Positions 37,114 through 48,993 of a stretch of DNA of 64,000 nt are shown one piece after another (within the stretch, counting starts at the first letter, position 1; each line of letters starts with the position of its first letter). The DNA is taken from the NCBI GenBank assembly GCA_023374045.1, contig CM041776.1, positions 316,560,722 through 316,624,721 on the forward strand, given 5' to 3'. Below the pieces are notes generated by a model. It saw only the letters and a list, made by a program, of their open reading frames with translations, searched no databases and was not told the origin of the DNA. Both the position numbers and the translations under genes were made by a program. This DNA comes from Limonium bicolor (Eukaryota; Streptophyta; Magnoliopsida; Caryophyllales; Plumbaginaceae).

Positions 37114-38700
37114 TTCTCCTGGTTGTTACAAGTACTGACTGAGGTATTATGCTGCGAAATTGAGATGTGGTCCGCTATGTGTGAGGAAGTTTATTTTCCC
37201 ACAAGCTTTCTATATTGAGTTGCACCTTCCGGTGGAACTTCTGTATCTTTGTTCAGCTTCAAACCTACACGAAGAGGGGAAATAGTAGTCCTCTTTTCTA
37301 GAAAATTGTAGTCTTTAAGCAGGTTTAGAATAAACTTTTTTTGTGACAAAACAATCCCATACTCAGTATAAGTAAATTCCATTCTTAAAAAAAAATGCAA
37401 CTTCGCTAAATCTTTAATCTTAAACTTATCATCAAGAGCTGTCTTTTGGAGTTTTATTTCATTTTCTGAGTTTCATGCTACAAGTAAATCATCCACATAA
37501 ATGGCAACATAAGTGACTTCTACATCAGCAACTTTACTCATTAAGGAATAGTCATTCAAAGACTGCACATAACCTATACTTTGCAAGAAAATTATGAGTT
37601 TTTCATACCACTTCCTAGAGGATTGCTTTAAACCATACAAAGCTTTGTTAAGTTTGCACACTTTACCTTCACTATTTTGATTCAAACCATAGAAATATGC
37701 ATATAGACATCTTCATCATGTTCACCATGAAGAAAGGCGTTGTTAACGTCATTTGGTCCATTACCCAGCCTTTCTTCACATCAATAGCAAGTAAGGTTCT
37801 AATTGTGGTCAATTTAGCTACAAGTGAAAAGGTTTCGTTATCAAAACCATATCTTTGTGTGTATTCTTGTTCTACTAATCTAGCCTTTACTCTCTCTACT
37901 CTTCCATCTGCTAAGAACTTAGTTTTAAAAATCCACTTACACTATTGGGTCTTTCCTGGAGGTAAAGAAACTATATCCAAGTGTTGTTCCTTTCAAGTGC
38001 ACTTAACTCTTGTTTTATTGCATCTCTCCAACCAGATGTAACAATAGCCTCCTCATAGGTTTTAGGATCATTCAGATTATTACATGCTAATGCTTGAAAA
38101 ACATTAGTATTGTTAGACCTGTATCCTTATGAAGTTTCAGATCTGTTAAACCGATGCAAGAACAAAAGCTCAAATCTTCATTACTTCTGTTTAATGTAGT
38201 TAGAGCAGCATCCTCTGGTTTTTCTGTCTTGCTTGCAAGTCTTTGAGTCAAAATTTCTGAAAATACATCTGCTGCTACACTTCTTGCTATGTCTACTTCA
38301 TAGTATGAAAGGTAAGGTGGTGGTCTCCTTTCTTTATTGCTTCGAATCCGAGGCCCATTTTCAATGGTTTCTTCTTAGCCCATTGGATCTACTTGTAAGT
38401 TTGTGTGTTGTATCTGAATGCACTACATCTATTTGTTGTTGTCTAATTTCTGTATTTGTCTTTTCCTTATCTACTGAAATTTCCTCACTAGAACCTGCAA
38501 ACTTAGTGATACTAGTAGTTTCTTCATCAGAAGCATATAAAAAAATCAGTACATGGTTCTTGCACACAATCCTTTTGAGGATCGAGACTGGTTTTGTCCA
38601 AGAGAGGAAAAACATCTTCAAAGAACTTAACATCTCGAGATATGTTGACTGTATGATCATGTATATCAATCACTTTAAACCCCTTTTTATTCTAAGTTTC
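37114..38700 (-). pseudogene. copia reverse transcriptase region, disrupted
   Basis: Minus-strand frames show LNKALYGLKQSSRKWYEKL and the active-site box YVAIYVDDLLVA (37685-37473), then EYGIVLSQKKFILNLLKDY and LRVGLKLN (37400-37191). Upstream frames toward 38700 hold the linker between integrase and RT. Stops and frameshifts throughout. RT would copy the element RNA. The frame is cut by the Athila-like insertion at 37113. Confidence 0.85.
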
Positions 38701-39713
38701 TCCTAAGTAAATACATACCTTTGCCCTGGGATCAAACTTACCTTTTCTCTTATTCAAAATGGTTTTGTCACTGAGGCAACCAAAAGGCTTCAAACAATCA
38801 TAATCAGGTTGTTCTAAAAATAACCTTTCATAAGGTGTTTGAAAATTAAACACTCTAGATGGTAGTCTATTTATTATCATGGTGGCATGAAGTATGCATC
38901 CACCCCAAAACTTAATACCCACACCAGACTGAAAGTAATTAGCTCTTGCAGTTTCTAGCAAATGTTTATGTTTTCTTTCTCCTACTCCATTTTGTTAGGC
39001 AGTATAGGGGCAGGATGTTTGATGAACAATTCCAGTTTTAAGAAAGACATTTTTTAGCCCTTTCTCTACTTGTCCCAAGATCACGAGCATTATCTGTTCT
39101 AACTGTTTTTACTTTCTTACCAAACTGTCTGTCAACATATGCAATGAAACCAGTAAGAGCACTAAAAACTTCAGATTTATATTGCAACAGTTGAGTTCAA
39201 GTGGTGCGAGTATAATCTGAGAACATATTTCTTGTTGTCACGAGTAAGATTTCTTAAGGGGTCTGCTACATCTACATGAAGTAATTGAAAAGGAACCGTG
39301 CTTTTTATTTCTGTACAATTGTATTTAGGTTTAATAGATCTAGATTTAAAACATATGTCACAGACAAAAATTCAAGGAAAATGCTTTAAAAGAAGTCTCT
39401 CTATGTTTTTCATCTTGCTGAGAGGTCCGTGCCTTAGCTTCCTATGCCACCTTAAGAAAAATCTATCTACTCTAGGGACAGCAAAAACATACACTCCTTT
39501 CTTTGTACTCTCTTTATTCTTGATGAAACTTGCCAACCTCTCGTTATCAAGTCCTTCAACATTCTTTCCTATCTCTTGCAAATCGTTGAAGTTAGGGTCC
39601 TGTAGGAAGCAAGAATTGTGACTGAACACAACTTGCATTTTAATTTGACCCACTAACTTATGCACAAACAACAAATTAAACTGAAACGTTGGGACATATA
39701 AAACATCATGCAA
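38692..39713 (-). pseudogene. copia integrase with gag-pre-integrase domain, disrupted
   Basis: 39713-39372 carries the pre-integrase domain (LYVPTFQFNLL, LRWHRKLRHGPLSKM). 38961-38692 carries the end of the integrase core (LETARANYFQSG, INRLPSRVFNFQTPYERL, LKPFGCLSD, KCIYLG-like end). The piece between is frameshifted. Integrase would insert the cDNA. It sits between protease and RT, the copia order. Confidence 0.85.
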
Positions 39714-39731
39714 GAAGAAATCTAATCCAAT

Positions 39732-41036
39732 TCATACATCGCCCTGAACTTTGCTATTTTGCACACTATTATCAGGCAGCGTAATGATTTGTTCATTTCT
39801 AAGTAACTTAAAATTTTGAGCCCAATCTTGATTGCCTGTTAAATTATCTATTGCTCCCGTATCTAGAATCCAAGAGTTTTTCAAAGATTCAATAAAATTA
39901 CGTTTCAGAGATGTCAAGCAATAAGAGTTTAGGGTTGGAATTTCATTACTAGCAAACCCACAGTATTGTTCCTGGTTGTCTCTTTCGCTGCGTGTACTCT
40001 CAGACAGATATTGCTCCTGGCCGATCAATTGATCTCAATTTAGTGATTTGAGGTGTGCTTCTTGTGTAGATGCAGTGCCTTGGTTTGTTGGCCTTGAATC
40101 TGTTGGCCTCCTTCAACCATCGTTCCTGCTACACCTCTTATGAACTTGTTCACTAGTTTCCAATTCTTAGGGCGCCCGTGGAGAAAAAAACAAGTTTAAA
40201 AGTATTCCCTTTCTTTCCGCAATGGTCCCAAGTGAGGTTGGATCTTTTAGGGTTGTTTCTATATGAAATGGAATTGACCACCAGTGCAAAATTAAATGTC
40301 ATTCCTTGCGATTCCGATCTTCCACTATCAGTCACCTTCTGTTGCTTCTAATCTTGAACAACGAAGGCGTATACTTGATCAAGACTAGGTTTAGGTGTCA
40401 TGAGATGGATATTGCTTATGGTCACGGTGAACGAAGGGTTTAACCCCATCAAGAATTTCATTGTTCTTTCTTCTTCCAGTAGTTCGGTGAGACCTTGGTT
40501 CATCTCAATGCTTCTTGTTGAGTCCTGCTGATCCCACATGCCCTTTAATTTCACAAAATAATCAGTCACCGAATCTTCTTGTTGGCGGAGGTCGGCTACC
40601 TCTTCTATAATTGCAAAGGTTTGCGCTCGATGGCCACCCTAATCGCGCTTCAAGAGTTTTCCACGCCTCTTTCGTTGTATTGGAGTAAACGACAGTTCTT
40701 GCTATTTTCTTATCAGATAGTTCATCAACCAAGCAAAGATCATATTGTCACACTTCACCCAATCTTCTAACCGAGGTGATCCTTCCGCTGGTCTTTCAAT
40801 CTTTCCTTCAAGAAAGGTGAACTTATGCTTTGCTCTGAAAGCTATGATGAAGCTTCTATTTCACTTCCCGAATCAATCTCCGTCAAATTTCCAAGTTAGA
40901 CTGGTTGTAGGCTGATCGTTGTTACTCAAGAAAAAGGAGGTCATTTGGTTGCAACCTTCCTTCCTTCCAACTCAGCCTGTTCTTCTAGACTTGGACTTTT
41001 TTGCAGCTTCTTTGTAGATTGTTTTTCTTTCTCCAT
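39732..41036 (-). pseudogene. copia gag and protease, disrupted
   Basis: Gag probably begins at 41036 (MEKEKQSTKK). A UBN2-type gag part lies at 40569-40348 (LKGMWDQQDS, KFLMGLNPSFTV, PKPSLDQVYA). The protease at 40028-39732 keeps the catalytic motif SWILDTGAIDNLTGN. Several frameshifts and stops. Typical of copia, where gag and protease lead the polyprotein just after the primer-binding site. Confidence 0.82.
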
Positions 41037-41325
41037 TGAAGCTCAATGTCACTTGGTGAAGGGCTTCAAGCTCTGATACCATGAAGAAGTGAGACAACTG
41101 CAAGAACTTGAAACAGAGAGGGAGATGATAAAAGAACCTTTAATCATGTATGAATATGTTTGTATACAGAGGTCTGAAACTCTCGGTTAAAGGAGAAGTT
41201 GACTAACTATATATAAACAAGTAACTACCTAATAAGACCTAACAACTACCTATAACAGAGTTTTAGTAATTTGTACAAAGTTGATATAACAGAACATATA
41301 TAACTATATATAACATACTGCACCA

Positions 41326-41677
41326 ATATATGGGAGACTTCACATCCAACTTAATACTCCACTCCAATGCTTATTTTCTTTATATTTGAAACCAAGATTT
41401 ATTTTCCACAAATTTAATTATGAATAAACATAATTCTATTATTAAAAAAAATCCTAAGATTCTAATAATTGTTTCGTGTTAATTTCTTGACTACATTCTA
41501 ATGTAGTTATAGATGGTTAGATACATTTACATGTGTTCTATATAATTGTATTGTTAGTGTGTAAAAAGTGTACATGTAAACGTCCCATATCGAGAATTTT
41601 GCGAACATTTGGCCTCTCGACACGATTAGTCGCCCCAAGACGAGTAGCGGCTGCGGCAGAGAAGGAGACGAGGATCC
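41326..41677 (+). promoter_or_regulatory. presumed promoter/5' UTR of SPCS2
   Basis: The 352 bp between the copia LTR and the SPCS2 start must contain the promoter and leader; no clear TATA box stands out. The copia 5' LTR points away from the gene. Confidence 0.4.
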
Positions 41678-44564
41678 ATGGCGAACGACTCGAAGCCTGC
41701 TGCCGCAAAACCCCCTAAGAAGACGAATCTGCTAGATCATCACTCCATCAAGAACGTCCTTGATGAATCAGTCTCGGAGGTTCGTTCATCCTCTCTAGAG
41801 TCTGTTCGCTAATTACTTGGAGATCCTTCGAAGTTTATTGTTGAAGAAAATGACAGATCCCTTATTTACTTTATTTTATGAAATTCTTTGATTTTATGGT
41901 ATCTTACTGGTGAAAGTTACCAGAATGATTAATTAAGATAGGGTCGCTCTAGGTTTGAAGTTTAATTTGATGGTTAATGTTTCTCTAGATTTGTCTGTCA
42001 CTGGGTTTGAGTTTTAGGGGGTAAGGTTTTCCTCAAATTTAAGTCTGTTTGAAGAAAAATGACTAGCTTTGAATCATGAAGTTGAAGATCATGGACATTC
42101 TCTCGGAATGGAAAATGTAGTAAATTCTTAAAATGGCACGCCCTTTTATGTTTTATGAAGCAAGATGCTATGGTTGTTAGAGTTACGATATGTGCAAGCT
42201 TTCAGGCTTGCTTGAAAACATATTATTATGTTAACAGCTCTCTTCGTGCATAATTTCTTTGTTTCAAGCATATGGTTCTGCAGCCCTTTGCAGAATTTCT
42301 GGGTTTTGGCTGAATGAGTTTTTGCTCTTGGTTAGGTTGTTGCTAGCCGGGGATATGTAGAAGATTTCAAAGCCAGCAATGTGAAGCTCTTTTTGGGGAC
42401 TGTAATCATCATCATCGCTCTAGTTGCACAATTCTACCGCAAGAAGTTTCCAGAGAGCAAAGAGTTTCTGATTGGCTGCATCATATCATATCCTTAACGT
42501 AGTGGTTTTTTTGGAGTTATCTGTCTCTAAGGGGGGAGAAGGCAATATTCAATACTTCTTTGTTTTCTTTACCCCGGTGCTCCTGTTTTCATCCTTGACT
42601 ATGGCAAGTATATCGTCCTTAACGTGTTGTTGCAGGTGGTCTCATACACAAAGGAAAAAGATGCTATCTTGTTTACATATCCACCACCAGTACGTGTTAT
42701 TTTCTTAGACTTTCAGTAGTTGTTGTTAATGATACTGCTCTTTTGGTCATTGTTGTTGTGATAACCTCTAAACACGCTTTTGAGTTTTGGATGCGTCTGT
42801 CAGGCGTACTTGATGGTTAATATTGAGTCTTGGTCTGAATATCTCAGATTAAGTGTTTTCTCATGTTCTAAAAAAAATCTAAGCCACAAAAAGTCCTTTT
42901 TCTTTTCTGAGGCTTGGATTTTCCCTTCTCCTTTTTGTATGTTCATTTCAATGACAGAGCTTTTCCCTTCTCCAATGGTGAGTTGTGGTGTTCTTTCTTC
43001 CCGGCTTCAGTCAAACCTGACAAAACTGGAGCGAAAATGATCTTATGACAAAAGATAATGATATGAATTATTATTGTTACACATGACACTAACTTAGCAT
43101 TGTGTATTTATGTTGTAATTTCACCTTGCATACCGCTGTAGTCACAAATTAATTTCATGCAAGACAGATTATATGTTTTATGTATACAAGTAACTCTGAA
43201 TTGGGTGCAAATGGTGGTCAGCCAAACAATACAGACACCCGACAAAAAGAAATAGAAAACCCTACTTATTCTATTGTTAGATACCATTTGGTCTGCTGAA
43301 CTTGAAGATTGTGTCTTGTGGTATGCTTATGTGTTAATTCTTGTCTGGTTTCTGTGCTAAATTGAGTTTGCTTTGTTTTTTCTGACACGTGAACACATCT
43401 AATCCACTCAAGTCGGCGTAACTTTTTATGTCCTTAATTATTTCTCTGCCCCATGTTCATCGAAGCAGAAATTGATGAACAGAAATGGGATATTGTGTTC
43501 AAGATGATTCTTTAGTCCGTTTCCCCTCTCACTAAGGCAGTGTTTGTTTCACCGGGAAAACGAAGGGAAGGGAAGAGAAATTGGGACCCGCCTCCCATCC
43601 CTTTGTTTGTCCGCACTAGAATGTAGTATGGGAAAGGGAATTCATTCCCAGTGATTCCCCCGCCTCATTAGTTTTTCTTTCCCGTCCAATTCGTCCGGGA
43701 AGACAAATTCCCACTATATATGAAATAGAATTTTAATAGTGACATGGTGTTGTCGTTTTCTATGTGTATGTTTGTGTTGGTATTCAACACTTGGAAGTAA
43801 TGTGCTTTCATTGACATTATATAATTTTTTATTTGATTTCAAAAAATAAAGTCATTATATAATTTTTTAAGATAAAAATAATTATAATTAACTTATAATT
43901 AAAAAATGAGATCCCCAATTATAGGTCTACAATAAAACCGATAACTAAATAATTGAATAAAACAAATGTATTATTTTTGTTTTAAAACTAAACAATCATT
44001 CCCATATTTATTCCCATATATAACCAAACAGCATGCATATTTTCCCATTCCCTTTCCCATTCTCCTTGTTTTCCCATTCCCATTCTCTTTCCCTTTTCCT
44101 TATTGTATCCAAACGGTGCCTAAGAACCTGCTGTGGTCCTATCTTGTGTTGCTGAACTAATTGGTGTGGTAAATGGAATTCTTTCTACTCTGTGTTCTTG
44201 TGTGTTACTATTCATTTTGTATTCTTCTCAGGGATCTTTCAACTCCACTGGACTGGTGGTCTCATCTAAATTTCCAAGGTTCTCTGATATGTACACCTTG
44301 ATAATAGCAAGCGCAGACCCAAAGTCCGTCTCTGCTAACAAATCAGTGGAGCTCTCTAAAAGTGTCACCCAATGGTCTCTTACTCTCTCTTGGTGTCCCT
44401 CTCAATTTGTGTGTATTTAATGTGGTTGATTCCAATTGATTAAACTGATTCTGTTGTAATCATTTAGGTTTACCAAGGATGGTGTACTGGTCGAGGGTCT
44501 TTTCTGGAAAGATATTGAGAAGCTGGTTGACAATTACTCCAAGCAGTCGAAGAAGGATAAATGA
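41678..44564 (+). CDS. SPCS2: signal peptidase complex subunit 2 (SPC25 homologue)
   Basis: Five exons: 41678-41779, 42336-42487, 42608-42689, 44232-44374, 44468-44564, giving 191 residues, the normal plant length. Motifs in order: NLLDHHSIKNVLDESVSE, VASRGYVEDFKASNVKLFLG, a first membrane helix (GTVIIIIALVAQFY), a second (GCIISYIVLNVLLQVV), YTKEKDAILFTYPPPGSF, STGLVVSSKFPRFSDMYTL, QWFTKDGVLVEGLFWKDIE and a lysine-rich end. It is an accessory, non-catalytic subunit of the ER signal peptidase, which removes signal peptides; this is family knowledge. The second intron is probably U12-type. The third intron (42690-44231) holds a Tourist-like MITE. The start has an in-frame Met-Ala at the usual family position. 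A candidate polyadenylation signal AATAAA lies at 44809-44814. Confidence 0.96.
42488..42607 (+). other. probable U12-type (minor spliceosome) intron in SPCS2
   Basis: The 120-bp intron has no usable GT donor. It begins ATATCCTTAA (42488), a near-perfect U12 donor. It contains TCCTTGACT (42592-42600), matching the U12 branch-site consensus TTCCTTRAC, with the branch A about 10 nt from the exon. Reading frame and homology fix the join: GCIIS before, YIVLN after. The frame requires one base more than an AG end allows, so the termini are AT-AA (or, shifted by one, TA-AG); the Ser codon is TCG or TCA. Confidence 0.82.
43536..44120. mobile_element. Tourist-like MITE in SPCS2 intron 3
   Basis: 585 bp flanked by TAA (43533-43535 and 44121-44123). 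Inverted ends are GGCAGTGTTTGTTTC and, read inward from the right, GGCACCGTTTGGAT. Purine-rich left arm (GGGAAGGGAAG), pyrimidine-rich right arm. TAA duplication and GTTTG ends fit PIF/Harbinger MITEs. Confidence 0.82.
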
Positions 44565-45392
44565 CGGAAGCTACGCTGACCAGAACTAGAGCATACTTGA
44601 TTCCCATTAGAGTTGGTCCTTCACTCCTAGTATATTTGGCCTTGCATACAAGTCGATCAAGAAGACAATGTTAGAACTGTATGAGATGTTGCTAGGTATC
44701 TGACTTCATTTTACTAATGCGAACAGCTACGAACCTGTGAAATCAGGGAAAGTTTGGCAGCCATGTTACGTCTTCAAATTGAACCCTTCTATCTTTTTCC
44801 CGCTATCTAAATAAACTTCATCACGGCTCGATAAACCAATTGAAAATTGACTTACACCTGTACCGTCTGAAATTGATAAAAACCTAACCCACTAAATCGA
44901 CTAACCTGAAAAAAATAGTTTGTAAGATTCAATCTGACCCGGCATTTGATATTGCTTCACGATTATTCAACATGAGGTTGACACCTGATTTGACAAATCA
45001 CAACTCACTATTTGCGTTGATAACAATTATGCGTAAAAAATATGGGTAAATTCGTGATTTGGATCTTTTAACAAAGTCTGTTACTGTATATTTTATTAAT
45101 CAAATACAAAGATTAACACCCAAGTCAGAACTTATGGCATCACAATATTATTGGTTGATAAAGTGGATTTTATACTAAATTTTAAAATGTTTAACTTTGT
45201 ATTTATGTAAAAAGTAAACATAGTATATCACTGTTCATAATTTGTGATTTTCAAAATAAGTTGTATTATGATTCATCATTATATTTTGGTAAATTTTATA
45301 TTAAATTACATCCCCACCTATGATGTTTAGTGAAATTACACATCCCACCCATGAGGTCTTAAAAATTATTTTCCCCACCCACGTGTAGGGGT
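44565..45392. other. 3' flank of SPCS2, unassigned
   Basis: Presumed 3' UTR to about 44830, then AT-rich DNA. No gene seen. Confidence 0.35.
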
Positions 45393-45830
45393 GTCCATTC
45401 AGTTAAATAGGTTAACCGAAAACCGAATTCTGAAAAAAAAAATTGGTTTTCGGTTTTCGGTTATAACCGAATTAACCAAAATTTAATTAAATAACTGAAT
45501 TAACTGAAAACCAAATTTTTTCCATTTAATAACAAAAAATCGAACTGAAAACCTAATTAGTTACTGTTAACCGTAATAATTTCGGTTAACCAAAATTTTT
45601 AAAAGAAAAATTATAATTTTCATTAATATTTTTAAATTTAAATTTTATTTAAAAAGATATTTTGGTTATTCGGTTAACCAAAATATTCTCTTCAATAACT
45701 GAAAACCGAACCGAAATAAAATTCGATTAACCGAAAACCAAAATTTTTAAAAATGGTTATAAGAAATGGTTAAAAGAAACAAAAAATATCCGATTTTCGG
45801 TTATAACTGAAATAACTAGCTTATAAGTTA
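45393..45830. repeat. GGTTAACCGAAAACCGAA-rich repeat, likely decayed MITE
   Basis: Starts GGGGTGTCCATTCAG and is filled with direct and inverted TTCGGTTAACCGAAAACC words. The start resembles hAT-type MITE ends, but no matching right end was found. Confidence 0.45.
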
Positions 45831-46001
45831 GAAGTTTAAGATAGTGGGTTTATATAGGACTCAAGGTCCGGTACTTACGATAACGTTTGTGGTGGTGAGA
45901 AGATTACTTCATTAAAAGGTAAGGTATGGGTGGTCAGACACGAGATGGTGCGGGACGGTCGCACGCAACATTACACGACCTATTGAGGTGGCACACAGTT
46001 A

Positions 46002-47037
46002 GCAGTCTAGTCAGCTGGTGACTGGACTATTTTTTATTATATTAACTTTAATTGGTTGTAGTTTTTACAATATAAGTCCAAAATACAAAAAAATTATACC
46101 ATTGTTCATCTAAATTCAAGCTCTTTAAAACAAGACTAGTCATGGATATGTTTTAAGAAATTTAAAATTTTATATTAATACATGTATATATTCATATATA
46201 TCAATGAGACTTATGATTCATGACATCATTTAGTGTATCACACTCTCTATTTTAATGAATCATAATATCAAAATTAATGAATCATATTTCATTTTAGTGT
46301 ATCATCATAAACATATAAAAAAATTTAAACAATAATACAATACAAAATAATATTTGGTATGTATGAAAAATACATGATTTACCGTAGATGGTCTAAAATA
46401 CACCGTACAACAATAATAATACACTACAAAACAATAATGATTTTTTATCGGTTCCGAAGTTTGTTATCTAATTCACCACTTATTAATTAATAAATCATAA
46501 TATCAATTTCAATGAATCATAATATCAAATTTAATGAATCATATCATCATTTTAGTGTATCAACATAAACATATAAAAATGAAAAATTAAACAATAATAT
46601 AACACAAAAAAAATACTTGGTATGTATGAAAAATACATGATTCACCATATAAGGTTTAAAATACACCATACAACAATAATAGTACAATACAAAACAATAA
46701 TGATTTTTTATCGGTTATGAAATTTGTAATCTAATTCACCACTTATTAGTTAATGAATAATAATATCAATTTTAATGAATCATAATATCAAAATTAATGA
46801 ATCATATTATTATTTTAGTGTATCATCATACACATGTAAAAATAGATGTTTTTTCAAAGTTGTCAAAACATATCCATGGCCGGTCTTGTTTTGAAGAGCT
46901 TGAATTTAGATGAACAGTGATATATTTTTTTTTCATTTTGAACTTATATATAAAAAGTTACAACCATTTAAAGTTAATATAGTAAAAAAAGTAACCCAGT
47001 CAACAAAACAGTCCAATCAGGAGCTGACTAGGACTGC
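46002..47037. mobile_element. long-arm MITE, copy C
   Basis: Inverted ends GCAGTCTAGTCAGCT and GCAGTCCTAGTCAGCT (inward from right). Arms share TTCAAGCTCTT(C/T)AAAACAAGAC and CATGGATATGTTTT with copies A and B. The centre is unlike them: tandem blocks of ATGATTCATTAA/AATGAATCATAATATCA words and an internal direct duplication (about 46255-46500 versus 46500-46790). Similar GC-rich sequence extends slightly beyond the ends, so limits are approximate. Confidence 0.65.
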
Positions 47038-47140
47038 CAAATCACTGTCCCACTCCTAACTTGGAGCGGGCAGCTCGTACAATCGAATCTACGATGGGTG
47101 GGACCTTCTTCTTAAGGAAATTACACACGTAACTCTAATA

Positions 47141-47374
47141 CTACCTCCGTCCCGTCATAAGTGTCCTGTTTGCTTTTTGGCACGTTTTTCCACCTCAATA
47201 TTAAACATATAAGGTAAAATAATTTTATAAAACTAAATTTTGTATTATATAGTTTATCATATAAGGAATCATATGCAAAACTTACATTTTCAAAATTAAT
47301 TTATCGTATATGTTAAAAATTGAAGTCAAACGACATATCCAAACAGTAAATAGGACGGTCAAGGTGGGACGGAG
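47141..47374. mobile_element. Stowaway-type MITE 2
   Basis: 234 bp, starts CTACCTCCGTCCC and ends GGGACGGAG, flanked by TA (47139-47140 and 47375-47376). Shares internal words (TTTTTGGCAC, AATATTAAACATATAA, GAAGTCAAACGACAT) with copy 1 at 3096-3332. Confidence 0.9.
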
Positions 47375-47707
47375 TAATAAGAAAATAATCATTTGAGACG
47401 TATGGCATGAGTCTATTGGCTGAAAGTAAGGTGGGAAACAGAAAGAAGATAATTGGTTGGGCGGTGGAAGAAGTGGCTCCCACCCAAACTACCCGCTAGT
47501 GTTTCCCCGGACTACTTCCCCTAGACCTACCCCGGGCGGCTCTTCATCCTTCCTCCGGGCAATTCCATAATGTTTCCTCGTGTAACTCCGTAAAATACTT
47601 CCCACCAGTCAACTATTCCGGATCACAGCCCCGGGAAGACCATACTTAACTTAATGTACTCCACTTAAAACCAAACCAAGGTTGATATAAGTTCTTGGGG
47701 GGATTTT
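47375..47707. other. unassigned stretch
   Basis: Mildly pyrimidine-rich sequence, no gene seen. Confidence 0.3.
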
Positions 47708-48653
47708 GGGCGCGTTCGGGTTGCACTTTATGTGCATTTTTTGACAGCATAAATATACAGCATATGCTGTTTTGAACTCCTTTATTTGTTTTTGCTGTTC
47801 GCCTAAAACAGTATAAATGTCAGCATAAATGCCCGCATCAAATGATATTTTTTCGTTTTCGTGCTTTTACTTCCGTTTCTTTACTCACTTCATAATGCAA
47901 TTACTGTGACTATTGATTTAACAAAAAAAATTTACAAGTTACTTTATTTATTACAAATTACATAATGCTTTAAATAATTTATAAAAAATAGTACTACATC
48001 TTTAGCCAAATTTACAAAAAAATCACATTTATAATACAAATCTATAATATATTATTTGTAATACCACATAGATTAATAAATTAAAAAAATGAATAAATAT
48101 ACACACTTGTTGATATATAAATCAAAATATTAAAATAGTATATAGAAATATGAATGCATATAAATTTATTAACATTCAAAGTTACAAAAATATTATATAT
48201 TATTAAAAGTTATAATTTCACTAAATAAATTCACATAACATTATCAGAAAATTTGAAACACTTTTTCTCTTTTTTTACTCTTTTATATTTGTAAGAATTA
48301 TAAAATTTAGATAATAAAAATATATTGTTTAGGAGTTACAAGTTTTGCTTAAATAATAGAAATAAAAATTTTATTGTTTGTGAATTTTTTTATTTATTTT
48401 TACTAACAAAATAAAGTTACGTAGTGTAATATAATAAATTATAATTGTAATATAAAAACGGTAAACGCACTACATATAACTAACTTAACCAAACATGCTA
48501 CATATATGCTGCACTGCCAAACACCAGTTTTTAAAACAGCTGCTTTTATGTCAGCACATTCCTGCCAACAAATATGCTGCATTTATGCCAGCGCATTCCT
48601 GCTGCCAAATATGCTACATTTATACTGCCAAAACAGCTATGCCGAACAGAGTC
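47708..48653. mobile_element. Tourist-like element, non-coding
   Basis: Ends GGGCGCGTTCGGG and, inward from the right, GACTCTGTTCGGC, with TTT on both sides (47705-47707 and 48654-48656). Both subterminal regions are rich in ATGCTG/CAGCAT words (GCATAAATGTCAGC). The middle is very AT-rich. The TTT duplication is not the usual TWA, so the family call is tentative. Confidence 0.5.
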
Positions 48654-48993
48654 TTTAACTCGTACACCCCCGCCTGTATATTTTTGTGTGAAGTGGGATA
48701 CCGTGTTCTGAATGGAGAAGAACCATAGTATAGATGAAGATTGTTGCATCACCCACAACTTATTGTTGTTTACACGTGGGTGGTTGATTTAGGTATCCCT
48801 AGGGTGAACATATGAATCAGATATTTTAGATTTAACAAAAACCCGAAATAATCGAAAAAAAAGATTTTTATATAAATTTTGTGCCTGTTTTTTAAATTTC
48901 AGTTATCCGTATCCAAATTATTTGGTTAGGATTTCGGTTTTCACACTAACTCAATGAAGAGATCCAAATTGTGAAAATAAAAAAAAAAATTAA

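Larger units (their letters stand above)
28622..41325 (-). mobile_element. Ty1/copia retrotransposon, split by an Athila-like insertion
   Basis: The 5' LTR is 41082-41325 and the 3' LTR about 28622-28857, on the minus strand. They match clearly over most of their length; the outer end of the 3' LTR is diverged. The primer-binding site, complement of 41071-41081, reads TGGTATCAGAG. The polypurine tract (complement of 28858-28875) sits against the 3' LTR. Gag, protease, integrase, reverse transcriptase and RNase H follow in copia order, all broken. The Athila-like element 29411-37108 sits inside the RT/RNase H region with 5-bp duplication TGTTC. Without it the copia is about 5.0 kb. No duplication found around the copia. 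Confidence 0.9.

Noticed and set aside
42472..42708. GT-AG splice choice using GTAGTG at 42498 or read-through of SPCS2 intron 2
   Set aside because: Both pass an in-frame TAA right after SYP; homology supports the U12 junction instead.
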